Source: Rhodothermales bacterium (GTDB taxonomy: Bacteria > Bacteroidota > Rhodothermia > Rhodothermales > BA12). Taken from it: a stretch of DNA of 33,822 bases. How positions within the stretch are numbered: the first letter of the stretch is position 1; each line of letters begins with the position of its first letter. Below the pieces are notes generated by a model. That model saw nothing but the letters and a program-made list of their open reading frames with translations. It ran no database searches and had not been told where the DNA came from. The translations under genes were made by a program, and so were the position numbers. The DNA lies in NCBI GenBank assembly GCA_014879465.1, contig JACSSA010000084.1, positions 1 through 33,822 on the forward strand, read 5' to 3'. Below, piece by piece: positions 1 to 7,633 of the stretch.

Positions 1-1860
1 GGCGGCGCGGCCTGCCACGGCGGCGAGGTCGTCCACGCTGGCCAGCTTGATGCGCTTGAGGCTGCCGAGGGCCTTCAAGAGCTTCTGGGCCGTCGCAGGG
101 CCGACGCCCGGAATGTCGGTCAACTCGGTCGCGAGCGTCGTCAGCTGCCGCTGCTTGCGCTGGAACGTGACGGCGAACCGGTGCGCTTCGTTGCGCACGC
201 GCTGGACGAGGTGCAGGCTCGACGACGTGCGCGGGATGAGCACCGACTCGGTGTCGCCGGGGAAGAAGATCTCTTCGAGCCGCTTGGCGAGGCCGACGAC
301 CGGAAACTTGCCGTACACGCCCGCTTCCTGCATCGCCCGCACCGCCGACGAGAGCTGCCCCTTGCCGCCGTCGATGATCACCAAGTCCGGCCACGGGCCG
401 TTTTCTTCCAGTACGCGGCTGTAGCGCCGCTCCACCACCTCGCGCATCGAGGCGAAGTCGTCGATCTGCCCCGGCTCCAACGACTTGATCTTGTAGTGGC
501 GGTATTCCGACTTCTTGGGCATGCCGTCCTCGAACACCACGCACGAGGCGACGGTGCCGGTGCCGGAGAGGTGCGAAATGTCGAAACACTCGATGCGGCG
601 GGGCAGGGCGGGCAGGCGCAAATCGCGCTGGAGTGCGTCCACCGACTTCGGGATGCGCTCGGCCTCGCGGGCGTCGCGCTGGCGCAGCCACTCGCCGAGT
701 TGCAGGTTGGCGTTGGCCTCGGCCATCTTCATCAGCCCGGCCTTGTCGCCGCGCTCGGGCACACGAATCTGAACGGCTTTGCCACGTTGTTCGCGCAAGA
801 ACGCCTCGATCACGTCCTGGTCGTCCAGTCCGTGCGAGAGCAGTACCTCGACGGGGAAGAACGTGGCCTCGGTGTAGTGCTGCTCGACGGCGGCTTGCAT
901 CAGCGTCTCGTCGGTCTGCCCTTCGATGCGGCGGAGCACGCGGGTGTGCTGGCCGAGCACCTTGCCCTCGCGGACCTTGAAGAGCACCACCACGGCCACG
1001 TCGGCCTCGCGGTCGAGCGCCATGGCGAACAGGTCGCGGTCGGACTCGTCGTTGGTGACGACCTTCTGCTTTTCGGCGTAGACGGTGAGCGCGGCGATCT
1101 GGTCGCGGCGGGCGGCGGCCTCTTCAAACTTGAACGCCCCGGCGAGACGCTTCATGTCGGCCTCCAAGATGGCGGCCAGTTCGTTCGTCTTGCCCGAGAG
1201 CAGCGTTTCGATGCGTCGGATCGTCTCGGTGTATTCGTCTTCCGACTGCAACCCGATGCACGGTGCGGCGCAACGCTGGATGTGGTATTCCAGGCACGCC
1301 GAAAACTTGCCCGCTTCGATGCTGGCCGGATGCAGCGGCAGCGTGCAGGTGCGCAGTTTGAACAGCGATTTGACGGCGTCGAGCACAGCGTACATGGCCT
1401 TGACGTCGGTGTACGGGCCGAAGTACTTCGAGCCGTCGCGGCGGACGGTGCGCGTGGGGAAGACGCGCGGGAAGCGCTCGTTCGTGACGACGATCCACGG
1501 GTAGGTCTTGTCGTCTTTGAGGTTGACGTTGTAGCGCGGCTGGTGCTGCTTGATCAGCGTGTTCTCCAAGATCAGCGCCTCGGCCTCGGTGTCGGTCACG
1601 ATCAGCTCGATGTCCTCGATCTTGGAGACGAGCGCTTGCAGCCGCTTGTCGCGCGGGCGGTTTTCTTGGAAGTACGAGCGGACGCGGTTGCGCAGGTTTT
1701 TGGCCTTCCCGACGTACAGGATCGTGCCGGAGGCGTCTTTGTGCTGGTAGACGCCGGGCGACGTCGGCAGGTGCGCGAGCTTTTGGGCAAGACGTTCGTT
1801 CACGAGCGGGTTGGGCACGGGGATTGCGTGCCGCGCCAGTAGCGCGAACGCCCACGCCAT
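1..1860 (-). CDS. uvrC: Excinuclease ABC subunit C (UvrC), 3' end cut by window edge
   Basis: UvrC makes the two incisions flanking a DNA lesion in nucleotide excision repair, after UvrA and UvrB have marked the damage. Reading right to left, residues 36-51 carry the GIY-YIG nuclease signature (GVY ... YVG) followed by GKAKNLRNRVR. The last visible residues hold the C-terminal helix-hairpin-helix (TDIPGVGPATAQKLLKALGS), which binds DNA. The 620 codons visible are close to the usual full length, so only a few residues are missing beyond base 1. The ATG at 1860 has GAGGA about 14 bases upstream. GTG at 1818 would remove a 14-residue leader that UvrC proteins do not usually have and is a real alternative start. 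It is divergent from the GH18-like gene, with a 12-bp palindrome between them. Confidence 0.95.
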   Translation of the reverse strand, partial: MAWAFALLARHAIPVPNPLVNERLAQKLAHLPTSPGVYQHKDASGTILYVGKAKNLRNRVRSYFQENRPRDKRLQALVSKIEDIELIVTDTEAEALILENTLIKQHQPRYNVNLKDDKTYPWIVVTNERFPRVFPTRTVRRDGSKYFGPYTDVKAMYAVLDAVKSLFKLRTCTLPLHPASIEAGKFSACLEYHIQRCAAPCIGLQSEDEYTETIRRIETLLSGKTNELAAILEADMKRLAGAFKFEEAAARRDQIAALTVYAEKQKVVTNDESDRDLFAMALDREADVAVVVLFKVREGKVLGQHTRVLRRIEGQTDETLMQAAVEQHYTEATFFPVEVLLSHGLDDQDVIEAFLREQRGKAVQIRVPERGDKAGLMKMAEANANLQLGEWLRQRDAREAERIPKSVDALQRDLRLPALPRRIECFDISHLSGTGTVASCVVFEDGMPKKSEYRHYKIKSLEPGQIDDFASMREVVERRYSRVLEENGPWPDLVIIDGGKGQLSSAVRAMQEAGVYGKFPVVGLAKRLEEIFFPGDTESVLIPRTSSSLHLVQRVRNEAHRFAVTFQRKQRQLTTLATELTDIPGVGPATAQKLLKALGSLKRIKLASVDDLAAVAGRAA

Positions 1861-1889
1861 CCGTTCGTTGCCGTTTCCTCGTCAACGCG

Positions 1890-1919
1890 TGTAGGGATCG
1901 TCCGCGAACGATCCCTACA
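1890..1919. repeat. Perfect 12-bp palindrome in the uvrC/GH18 divergent gap
   Basis: Arms TGTAGGGATCGT (1890-1901) and ACGATCCCTACA (1908-1919) pair perfectly around the loop CCGCGA. The element sits in the 73-bp gap between two divergent starts, so it is not a shared terminator. It could be an operator, or a copy of a dispersed intergenic palindrome. Short 'GTAG-G-...-C-CTAC' palindromes of this shape occur in several bacterial genomes as far as I recall, which I could not check. Confidence 0.6.
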
Positions 1920-1933
1920 AGATTTCGCCGCCG

Positions 1934-3004
1934 ATGCTTCGTCGCCTCTCCGCCCTGCTGGTCGCCTCGCTTGCGCTCACCACTTCCGCGTGTGCCCAAG
2001 ATCTCAAGCTCTACGGCTACCACACCTATTGGATGGGCGATACATGGCAAGCCGCTGCGCCGCACCTCGATGGGCTGTTCTTCTTCGATGTGGAGATCAA
2101 CCCCGACGGCAGCCTTGGCAAGACCAACGGCTATCCCGACGCGTGGAGGGGCTTGGCTGTGGCCTCCAAGGCGCAAGGCATGTATGTGCCGACGTTCTCG
2201 ATGTTTGACTCCACCGCCTTCCGGGCGGTGTTTGCCTCAGAGGTCAACCGCAACCGCCTTGCCGACCAGATTGTGGCGCTGGTGAACCGCTCCAACGCCG
2301 ACGGCGCGCATATCGACGTGGAGATGTTCGGGCCGGTACCGTCGGGGGCGAAAGCCGGATTTAGCGCGTTCGCGGAGCGGTTGCGCCTGCTCCTTGGTAC
2401 GAAGCATCTGAGCTTTTTTCTGCCGGCCAACGACTGGGCCGATGCCTACGACGAGGCTCGCCTCGCCCGTGTGGCGGATTTTCTTGCCGTGCAGGGCTAC
2501 GATCTTCACTGGAAGACCGGCCCCGAAGCCGGGCCGGTGGCTCCCGTACGCGGCTACTCCCTCTCGTGGCAGCAGATCGTAGACCGCTATGCGGCCCTCG
2601 GTGTGCCTCGGCGCAAGGTCTTCCTCACCTTCCCGCTCTACGGCTACGAGTGGCCCACCGAAACCGGCGCACCCGGAAGCCCGACCCGCGGCCCCGGTAG
2701 AACGATCACCTTCCGTCCGGTACCTGCGTCGCTCACGCCCGACATTCAGGTGTCGGCGATGGCGCGTGTGGCCGAGTACGGCATGCGCCGCGATGCCGCA
2801 AGCGGAAGCCCCTACTACGCCTTCCGCGACTCCACCGGCGGCTGGGTGCAGGGCTGGTACGAGGACGCCGAGAGCCTGCGCGACAAGATGGCCTTTGCCC
2901 GGCGCGAACGCCTCGGCGGGCTGGTGTTTTTTCCGCTGGGTTACGACGACGCCGAGCTGGTGCGGAGCATCCGCCCCGAAACTTCAGCGGTATGGCGGCG
3001 CTGA
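1934..3004 (+). CDS. Secreted GH18-like (chitinase/peptidoglycan hydrolase fold) protein
   Basis: A 356-residue exported protein resembling glycoside hydrolase family 18 TIM barrels, the fold of chitinases and YaaH-type cell wall hydrolases. The N-terminus (MLRRLSALLVASLALTTSAC) is a signal peptide. TSAC at residues 17-20 could be a weak lipobox, or ACAQ a signal peptidase I site. The segment from D123 to E130 (DGAHIDVE) matches the family signature DGxxxDxE, with His126 where Asp or Asn is usual; D128 and E130 (the presumed acid/base) are kept. Later blocks 'VFLTFPLYGYEW' and 'GGLVFFPLGYDD' fit late barrel strands. It stands alone: neither neighbour is related, so the substrate is unknown. 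Assignment to GH18 is by motif and fold-like pattern only. Confidence 0.7.
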   Translation: MLRRLSALLVASLALTTSACAQDLKLYGYHTYWMGDTWQAAAPHLDGLFFFDVEINPDGSLGKTNGYPDAWRGLAVASKAQGMYVPTFSMFDSTAFRAVFASEVNRNRLADQIVALVNRSNADGAHIDVEMFGPVPSGAKAGFSAFAERLRLLLGTKHLSFFLPANDWADAYDEARLARVADFLAVQGYDLHWKTGPEAGPVAPVRGYSLSWQQIVDRYAALGVPRRKVFLTFPLYGYEWPTETGAPGSPTRGPGRTITFRPVPASLTPDIQVSAMARVAEYGMRRDAASGSPYYAFRDSTGGWVQGWYEDAESLRDKMAFARRERLGGLVFFPLGYDDAELVRSIRPETSAVWRR

Positions 3005-3050
3005 GATATGCCGGGCACAACGGTACTGGGGTTCATGTTGAGTTCATAAA

Positions 3051-3071
3051 CTGACACGCGGGTCAGGTTTT
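3051..3071 (+). terminator. Weak hairpin plus T-run after the GH18-like gene
   Basis: CTGAC (3051-3055) pairs with GTCAG (3062-3066) around a 6-nt loop and is followed by GTTTT. The 5-bp stem is short, so this is only a candidate rho-independent terminator. It lies 46 bases after the GH18-like stop and about 100 bases before the RND start. Confidence 0.35.
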
Positions 3072-3169
3072 GACGGTGCCGTCGTTTCTTCACCGTCGGT
3101 GCACGGAGGCGGCGCAACTCTGGGCCAGACCTGCCGTTGCGCAGGTCACGCCTCAACCGACCCTGCGCT

Positions 3170-6100
3170 ATGGTCATCTCGGACTTCGCCATCAAGAAGC
3201 CGCTCGTCACCATCGTGGTGATGCTCTCGCTTGCCGTCTTCGGCATCGTCGCGTTTTTGCAGCTCGACACCGACGAGTTTCCGGAGATCAACCCGCCGAT
3301 CATCGTGGTGGGAGTGCCGTATCCCGGCGCATCGCCCGAAACGGTGGAACGGGAACTGCTCAACCCCGTCGAAGAGGCGGTGCAGGGCCTCGAAGGCGTC
3401 GACGTGATCAACGGGCAGGCCTCCGACAGCTACATGCAGCTCGTTGTTCAGTTTGTGTTTTCCAAAGATGCACAAGAGGCCACCAACGAGGTCCGCAACG
3501 CCATTTCGGGCATTCGAGGCGAGCTACCAAACGAGATGGAGGAGCCGATCATCCGTCGGTTCTCGCCCAACGACTTCCCGATCATCCAAATCGCGCTGTC
3601 GTCGGACAAGCTCTCCGCTGCCGACCTGACCCAGCTGGCTGACAACCAAATCGCGCGCGAGCTTCGTTCGGTGGGCGGCGTGGCCCGCGTGGACGTGGCG
3701 GGCGCGCAGAAGCGCGAGCTTTCGATCCAGCTGCGCCCCGGCGACCTCGCTGCTGCGGGCATCTCGCCGATTCAGGTGGTGCAAGCGCTCCAAGTGGCCA
3801 ACCTCGCCGCGCCCGTGGGCCGGGTGAACACGCCGGGGCAGGAGCAGTCCATCCGCCTCGAAGGCCGCATCGAACATCCGGAAGACTTTCAGACCATTCC
3901 GGTGGGGCGCGGCAACGGCGGGCGCACGGTGTACCTGAGCGAAGTGGCCGACGTGGTCGTGGGGGCCGAAGAGGCCCGCTCGCTCGCCGTCTACAACGGC
4001 CGCGACGCCGTGGGCGTGAACGTGCTCAAAGCCTCCGACGCCTCCACGACGGCCGTGTCGGAGGGGGTGCTGGCCAAGATCAACGAGATCCAGAAGACGC
4101 TCCCCGCCGGTGTTCGCCTCGACCTGATCCAAAACTCGGGCGACCGGGTGGAGGCGAGCGTGTCGAACGTGAACGAGACGCTCCTCGAAGGGGTGCTGCT
4201 CACCATCCTCGTGGTGTTTGTCTTCCTCAACTCGTGGCGCAGCACGGTCATTACCGGCCTTGCGCTTCCGGTGTCGATGCTGGCGGCGTTCATCGCGGTG
4301 TGGGCCTTCGGGTTCACCCTCAACACGATGTCGCTGCTCGGTCTCACGCTCGCCATCGGCATCATCATCGACGACGCCATCGTGGTGCGCGAGAACATCG
4401 TGCGGCATGTGGAGATGGGCAAGGATCACCTTCAAGCCGCCATCGACGGCACCGACGAGATCGGCCTTGCGGTGGCGGCCACGACGTTCGCCATCGTGTC
4501 GGTGTTCGTCCCGATTGCGTTTCTTCCGGGGATGGCCGGGCAGTGGTTCAAGCCGTTTGCGCTCACCATCGCCGCGTCGGTGCTGGTGAGCCTGTTCGTC
4601 TCGTTCTCGCTCGACCCGATGCTCTCGGCCTACTGGCCGGAGCCGCACACCGAGGCCGAGATGTCGTGGTTCGACAAGTTGCTGCGGCCCGTCACCCGCG
4701 CCCTCGCCGCGTTCAACCGCTGGTTCGACCGGCAGGCCGAGCGCTACCGCCGCGTCATCGGCTGGGCGCTCGACCACCCGGACGTCGTGGTGGTGTTTGC
4801 GACGGCTACGCTGATTGTAGCAATGGCGTTGCCCTCTAAAGGGCTTATGGCGGCAGGTTTGGTAACCGCTGTCGCGTTGCTGAGTGCGCTGGTAATGCTT
4901 CGGATGCCGGAACGGGCGCTGCGGAGTGTAGGGACTGTGCTGTTCTTCCTTACCAATGTCGCCGCGGTAGCCGGGTTGTCGTTTGGTGCATTCCGGGTTC
5001 TAACGACGGGTGGAACGACGATGGTGGGAGTCGTACTCGTTGTGTTGGCTGCATTGGCTGTAACTGCGGCCATTGCCGTGTTCCGCAACCGGTTATGGGA
5101 TATCGCCGCGCCAGTGGGGTTGACGCTCGGAAGTGTCTTGCTTATGGGAGCGGTGATGGGAAACGCCCCTTCAGATCGCTTCAAGGTCAAAGGCGGACTC
5201 TTCCCCACCGACGACCGTTCGGAGTTCACCCTCAACGTCAAGACGCCACCCGGCTCGGACATCGAGACCACACGCGGACGCCTCGAACAGATCGCCGAGA
5301 TCGCCCGGCAGTATCCGGAGGTCACCTACACCTTCTCCAGCGCCGCCAGCCAGGTGGGAGCCGTGGACGAAGGCAGCGTGTACGTCCGCCTCGTGCCCAT
5401 CCACGAGCGCGTGCGCTCGGCCGACGACATCGCCGCCGAAGTGCGCGACAAGGCCGCCCGCATTCCAGGCCTCGAAGTATCGATTCCGCAGGGGATGGAC
5501 GGCAACCAAAAGGCCATCCAGCTTCAACTGCGCGGCCCCGACCGCACCGCGCTCCAAGCGAAGGCCGAGGAAATGCTCGCCACGGTGCGGGAGGTTCCGG
5601 GTGCCGTGGACGTGGGCCTGTCCACGCGGGGCCGCAAGCCCGAGCTGGCCGTGAACGTCGACCGCGACGCCGCCACGGCGCAAGGCCTCTCCATCGCCCA
5701 AATCGCTCAGAGCCTCCGACCGGCCTTCGCCGGCATCGACGCGGGCGACTGGGTGGACCCCGACGGCGAAACCCGCGACGTGTATGTGCGCTACGGCCCC
5801 GAATACCGCACCGACGCCGACGCGCTCGCCTACCTGCCGCTGCGCACCGCAGGCTCGACCGGACAGGGCGCAACCGTCACGCTCGGCGAGGTCGCGACCA
5901 TCTCTGATTCACGCGGCCCGGCCATCATCGAGCACGTCGACGGCGACCCGGTGGTCACCATCGGAGCCAACATTGCCAACGGCAAGGCCCTCTCGGAGGT
6001 CAACACCGAGATCAACAAACGCCTCAACCTCAACGCCCGTGGCGACACCGATTTGGGCAGCGGCATTCGGCTGGTGCAAGGTGGGCAGACGGAGGCGCAG

Positions 6101-6703
6101 ACGGAGATTTTCGGCAACATGTTTCTCGCCCTTGGCGCGGGCGTGATGCTGATGTACCTGATCCTCGTGCTGCAATTCGGCTCCTTCCTCGACCCCATCG
6201 CCATCCTGATGTCGCTGCCGCTCTCGCTCATCGGCGTGATGCTGGGCCTGCTCGTGTCAGGCTCGACGATCAACATCATGTCGATGATCGGCGTGATTCT
6301 GCTGATGGGCCTTGTGGCCAAGAACGCGATCCTGCTGATCGACTTCGCCAAGGACGCCAAGGTCAAGGGCATGTCCACCCGCAACGCGCTGATCGAAGCC
6401 GGAGCGATCCGGCTGCGCCCGATCCTGATGACGACGTTCGCGCTCGTGGCCGGGATGATCCCGATTGCCATCGGTTCGGGCGAGGGCGCGATGTTCCGTC
6501 GTCCGCTTGGCGCGGCGGTCATCGGCGGGGTGATCACGTCCACGCTGCTGACGCTGCTCGTCATCCCGACGATCTGGGAACTGCTCGACAAGGGCCGCGA
6601 GAAGCTGATGGGCCTGTTTGCCTCGAAGAAGAAGACGGCCAAGGAAGACGCGCACGCCGAAGCGCCGGTGTACGCCTACGTGCCGAGCCAGCACGAAGCC
6701 TGA
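3170..6703 (+). CDS. RND (HAE1-type) efflux permease with four extra predicted TM helices
   Basis: An inner-membrane proton-driven RND exporter of the AcrB/HAE1 type, 1177 residues against about 1030-1050 for AcrB. The start chosen is ATG 3170 (MVISDFAIKKPLVT), a typical RND N-terminus; an in-frame start at 3137 adds 11 unlikely residues. The TM4 aspartates (D401, D402 in GIIIDDAIVVREN) and the TM10 lysine (K1051 in GLVAKNAILLIDFAKD) of the proton relay are present. After the TM7 segment (539-556), four more hydrophobic segments appear (about 558-577, 587-610, 617-638, 645-663), with basic residues only in the presumed cytoplasmic turns (RMPERALR, FRNRL). This part of the gene has about 59% GC against 65-77% in sampled flanks, and many GTA Val codons. 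No membrane fusion protein or outer membrane channel gene is adjacent. Substrate unknown. Confidence 0.95.
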   Translation: MVISDFAIKKPLVTIVVMLSLAVFGIVAFLQLDTDEFPEINPPIIVVGVPYPGASPETVERELLNPVEEAVQGLEGVDVINGQASDSYMQLVVQFVFSKDAQEATNEVRNAISGIRGELPNEMEEPIIRRFSPNDFPIIQIALSSDKLSAADLTQLADNQIARELRSVGGVARVDVAGAQKRELSIQLRPGDLAAAGISPIQVVQALQVANLAAPVGRVNTPGQEQSIRLEGRIEHPEDFQTIPVGRGNGGRTVYLSEVADVVVGAEEARSLAVYNGRDAVGVNVLKASDASTTAVSEGVLAKINEIQKTLPAGVRLDLIQNSGDRVEASVSNVNETLLEGVLLTILVVFVFLNSWRSTVITGLALPVSMLAAFIAVWAFGFTLNTMSLLGLTLAIGIIIDDAIVVRENIVRHVEMGKDHLQAAIDGTDEIGLAVAATTFAIVSVFVPIAFLPGMAGQWFKPFALTIAASVLVSLFVSFSLDPMLSAYWPEPHTEAEMSWFDKLLRPVTRALAAFNRWFDRQAERYRRVIGWALDHPDVVVVFATATLIVAMALPSKGLMAAGLVTAVALLSALVMLRMPERALRSVGTVLFFLTNVAAVAGLSFGAFRVLTTGGTTMVGVVLVVLAALAVTAAIAVFRNRLWDIAAPVGLTLGSVLLMGAVMGNAPSDRFKVKGGLFPTDDRSEFTLNVKTPPGSDIETTRGRLEQIAEIARQYPEVTYTFSSAASQVGAVDEGSVYVRLVPIHERVRSADDIAAEVRDKAARIPGLEVSIPQGMDGNQKAIQLQLRGPDRTALQAKAEEMLATVREVPGAVDVGLSTRGRKPELAVNVDRDAATAQGLSIAQIAQSLRPAFAGIDAGDWVDPDGETRDVYVRYGPEYRTDADALAYLPLRTAGSTGQGATVTLGEVATISDSRGPAIIEHVDGDPVVTIGANIANGKALSEVNTEINKRLNLNARGDTDLGSGIRLVQGGQTEAQTEIFGNMFLALGAGVMLMYLILVLQFGSFLDPIAILMSLPLSLIGVMLGLLVSGSTINIMSMIGVILLMGLVAKNAILLIDFAKDAKVKGMSTRNALIEAGAIRLRPILMTTFALVAGMIPIAIGSGEGAMFRRPLGAAVIGGVITSTLLTLLVIPTIWELLDKGREKLMGLFASKKKTAKEDAHAEAPVYAYVPSQHEA

Positions 6704-6716
6704 GCCTTGACCTCAG

Positions 6717-6755
6717 CACCCTGTCAGAGTCAACGACCCTGACAGGGTGTTTTTT
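6717..6755 (+). terminator. Rho-independent terminator of the CCCTGTCAGGG palindrome family (copy 1)
   Basis: Arms CACCCTGTCAGAGTC (6717-6731) and GACCCTGACAGGGTG (6735-6749) pair with a single mismatch around a 3-nt loop, followed by TTTTTT on the plus strand. It lies between the RND stop (6703) and the stop of the convergent membrane protein gene, whose TAA (6756-6754) is in the T-run. The same palindrome recurs at 18000, 20862 and 30266. Confidence 0.9.
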
Positions 6756-7536
6756 ACGTCCGGGCACGGAGACGCTGCGGCGTGGCAGCTTCGGGCGCGG
6801 ACGCTTCGGCGTCCAGCGTCAGCAGCGGGGCGCGCTCGGCTTCCGATGCTTGCGTGCGCTCCGGCGCGGCGATGCGGTCGAGGTCGGCCAAGAGCGCGTC
6901 GAACTGACGACGGCGGCGGGCGAGGATGCGGCGGCGAACCGACGGCGTCGCCAGCACGGCGGCCACGGTGACGAGCACGGCCAGCAAGACGCCCACGAAG
7001 GCCGGAAAGGCCAGCGCCTTCGACACGACCACGCCGAGCAATCCGCCCAGCACCGCGCCCGCGGCTCCCAGCATCCACACCAGCCCCATCACGTCCAGCG
7101 CGGCGTAGTGCTCCGCCGTCCACGCGTCGCCGTCGCCGTCGGGAACTACGCGTAGGCGTGCCCAAGTCCCCATCATCGGCACGTTGGCCGTCCACTGCTG
7201 CGCCGCGCCAAACGACTCGATGGGCGTGGGCATGATGTACGTGCTGTACGGTGCGGCACGTCGTACGGTGCTGAACAACTCGGCGCGCTGCCCGTCGGTG
7301 AGACGCGAAACGCGGCGCGTGACCGTCCACCGCAGATCGTCGGCCTCGTTCGGGCTTGTCGCAGGCGCGAGCCGCTGCTCGGCGATAGCCTGCCGGACAG
7401 CGTCCTCCGACAGCCCGGCGGCCTTGCCCGCTTCCACGAGATCGGCGTCGGTGAGCGTCGCGGCGGGGTCGGACGCTGCCGCCTCGATCTGCGCAGCGCG
7501 GCGGAGGATGGCTTCGGCGTGGTCGGGGCGGTGCAT
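6754..7536 (-). CDS. Uncharacterised two-helix membrane protein
   Basis: I do not recognise a characterised family. The 260-residue protein has a helical N-terminal part (residues 7-55, 'AILRRAAQIEAAA ... LTDADLVEAGKAAGLSEDAVRQAIAEQ') that looks like a small folded helical domain. A soluble middle of about 90 residues is followed by two adjacent membrane helices (about 149-171 and 175-197), a very basic turn (RRRILARRRR) placing the tail in the cytoplasm, and an Ala/Glu-rich C-terminus. Similar N-terminal helical modules fused to paired TM helices occur in other high-GC bacteria as far as I recall, without known function. It is divergent from the M16 peptidase gene, with 97 bp between the starts, and convergent with the RND gene. 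Confidence 0.75.
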   Translation of the reverse strand: MHRPDHAEAILRRAAQIEAAASDPAATLTDADLVEAGKAAGLSEDAVRQAIAEQRLAPATSPNEADDLRWTVTRRVSRLTDGQRAELFSTVRRAAPYSTYIMPTPIESFGAAQQWTANVPMMGTWARLRVVPDGDGDAWTAEHYAALDVMGLVWMLGAAGAVLGGLLGVVVSKALAFPAFVGVLLAVLVTVAAVLATPSVRRRILARRRRQFDALLADLDRIAAPERTQASEAERAPLLTLDAEASAPEAATPQRLRART

Positions 7537-7633
7537 CGGTCGGCGTAGGGTTTCGCACGGGTACGCTTCGGGGACGCGTTCGGTTACGGATCGGGGCGAC
7601 GATGGAAGCGTTCGCGGTGTTTTGCCCCGTCGT

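Noticed and set aside
181-1842. Long open plus-strand frame opposite uvrC
   Set aside because: Its translation is Arg/His/Leu/Val-rich low-complexity sequence typical of antisense frames in high-GC DNA, and the minus strand encodes an unmistakable UvrC.
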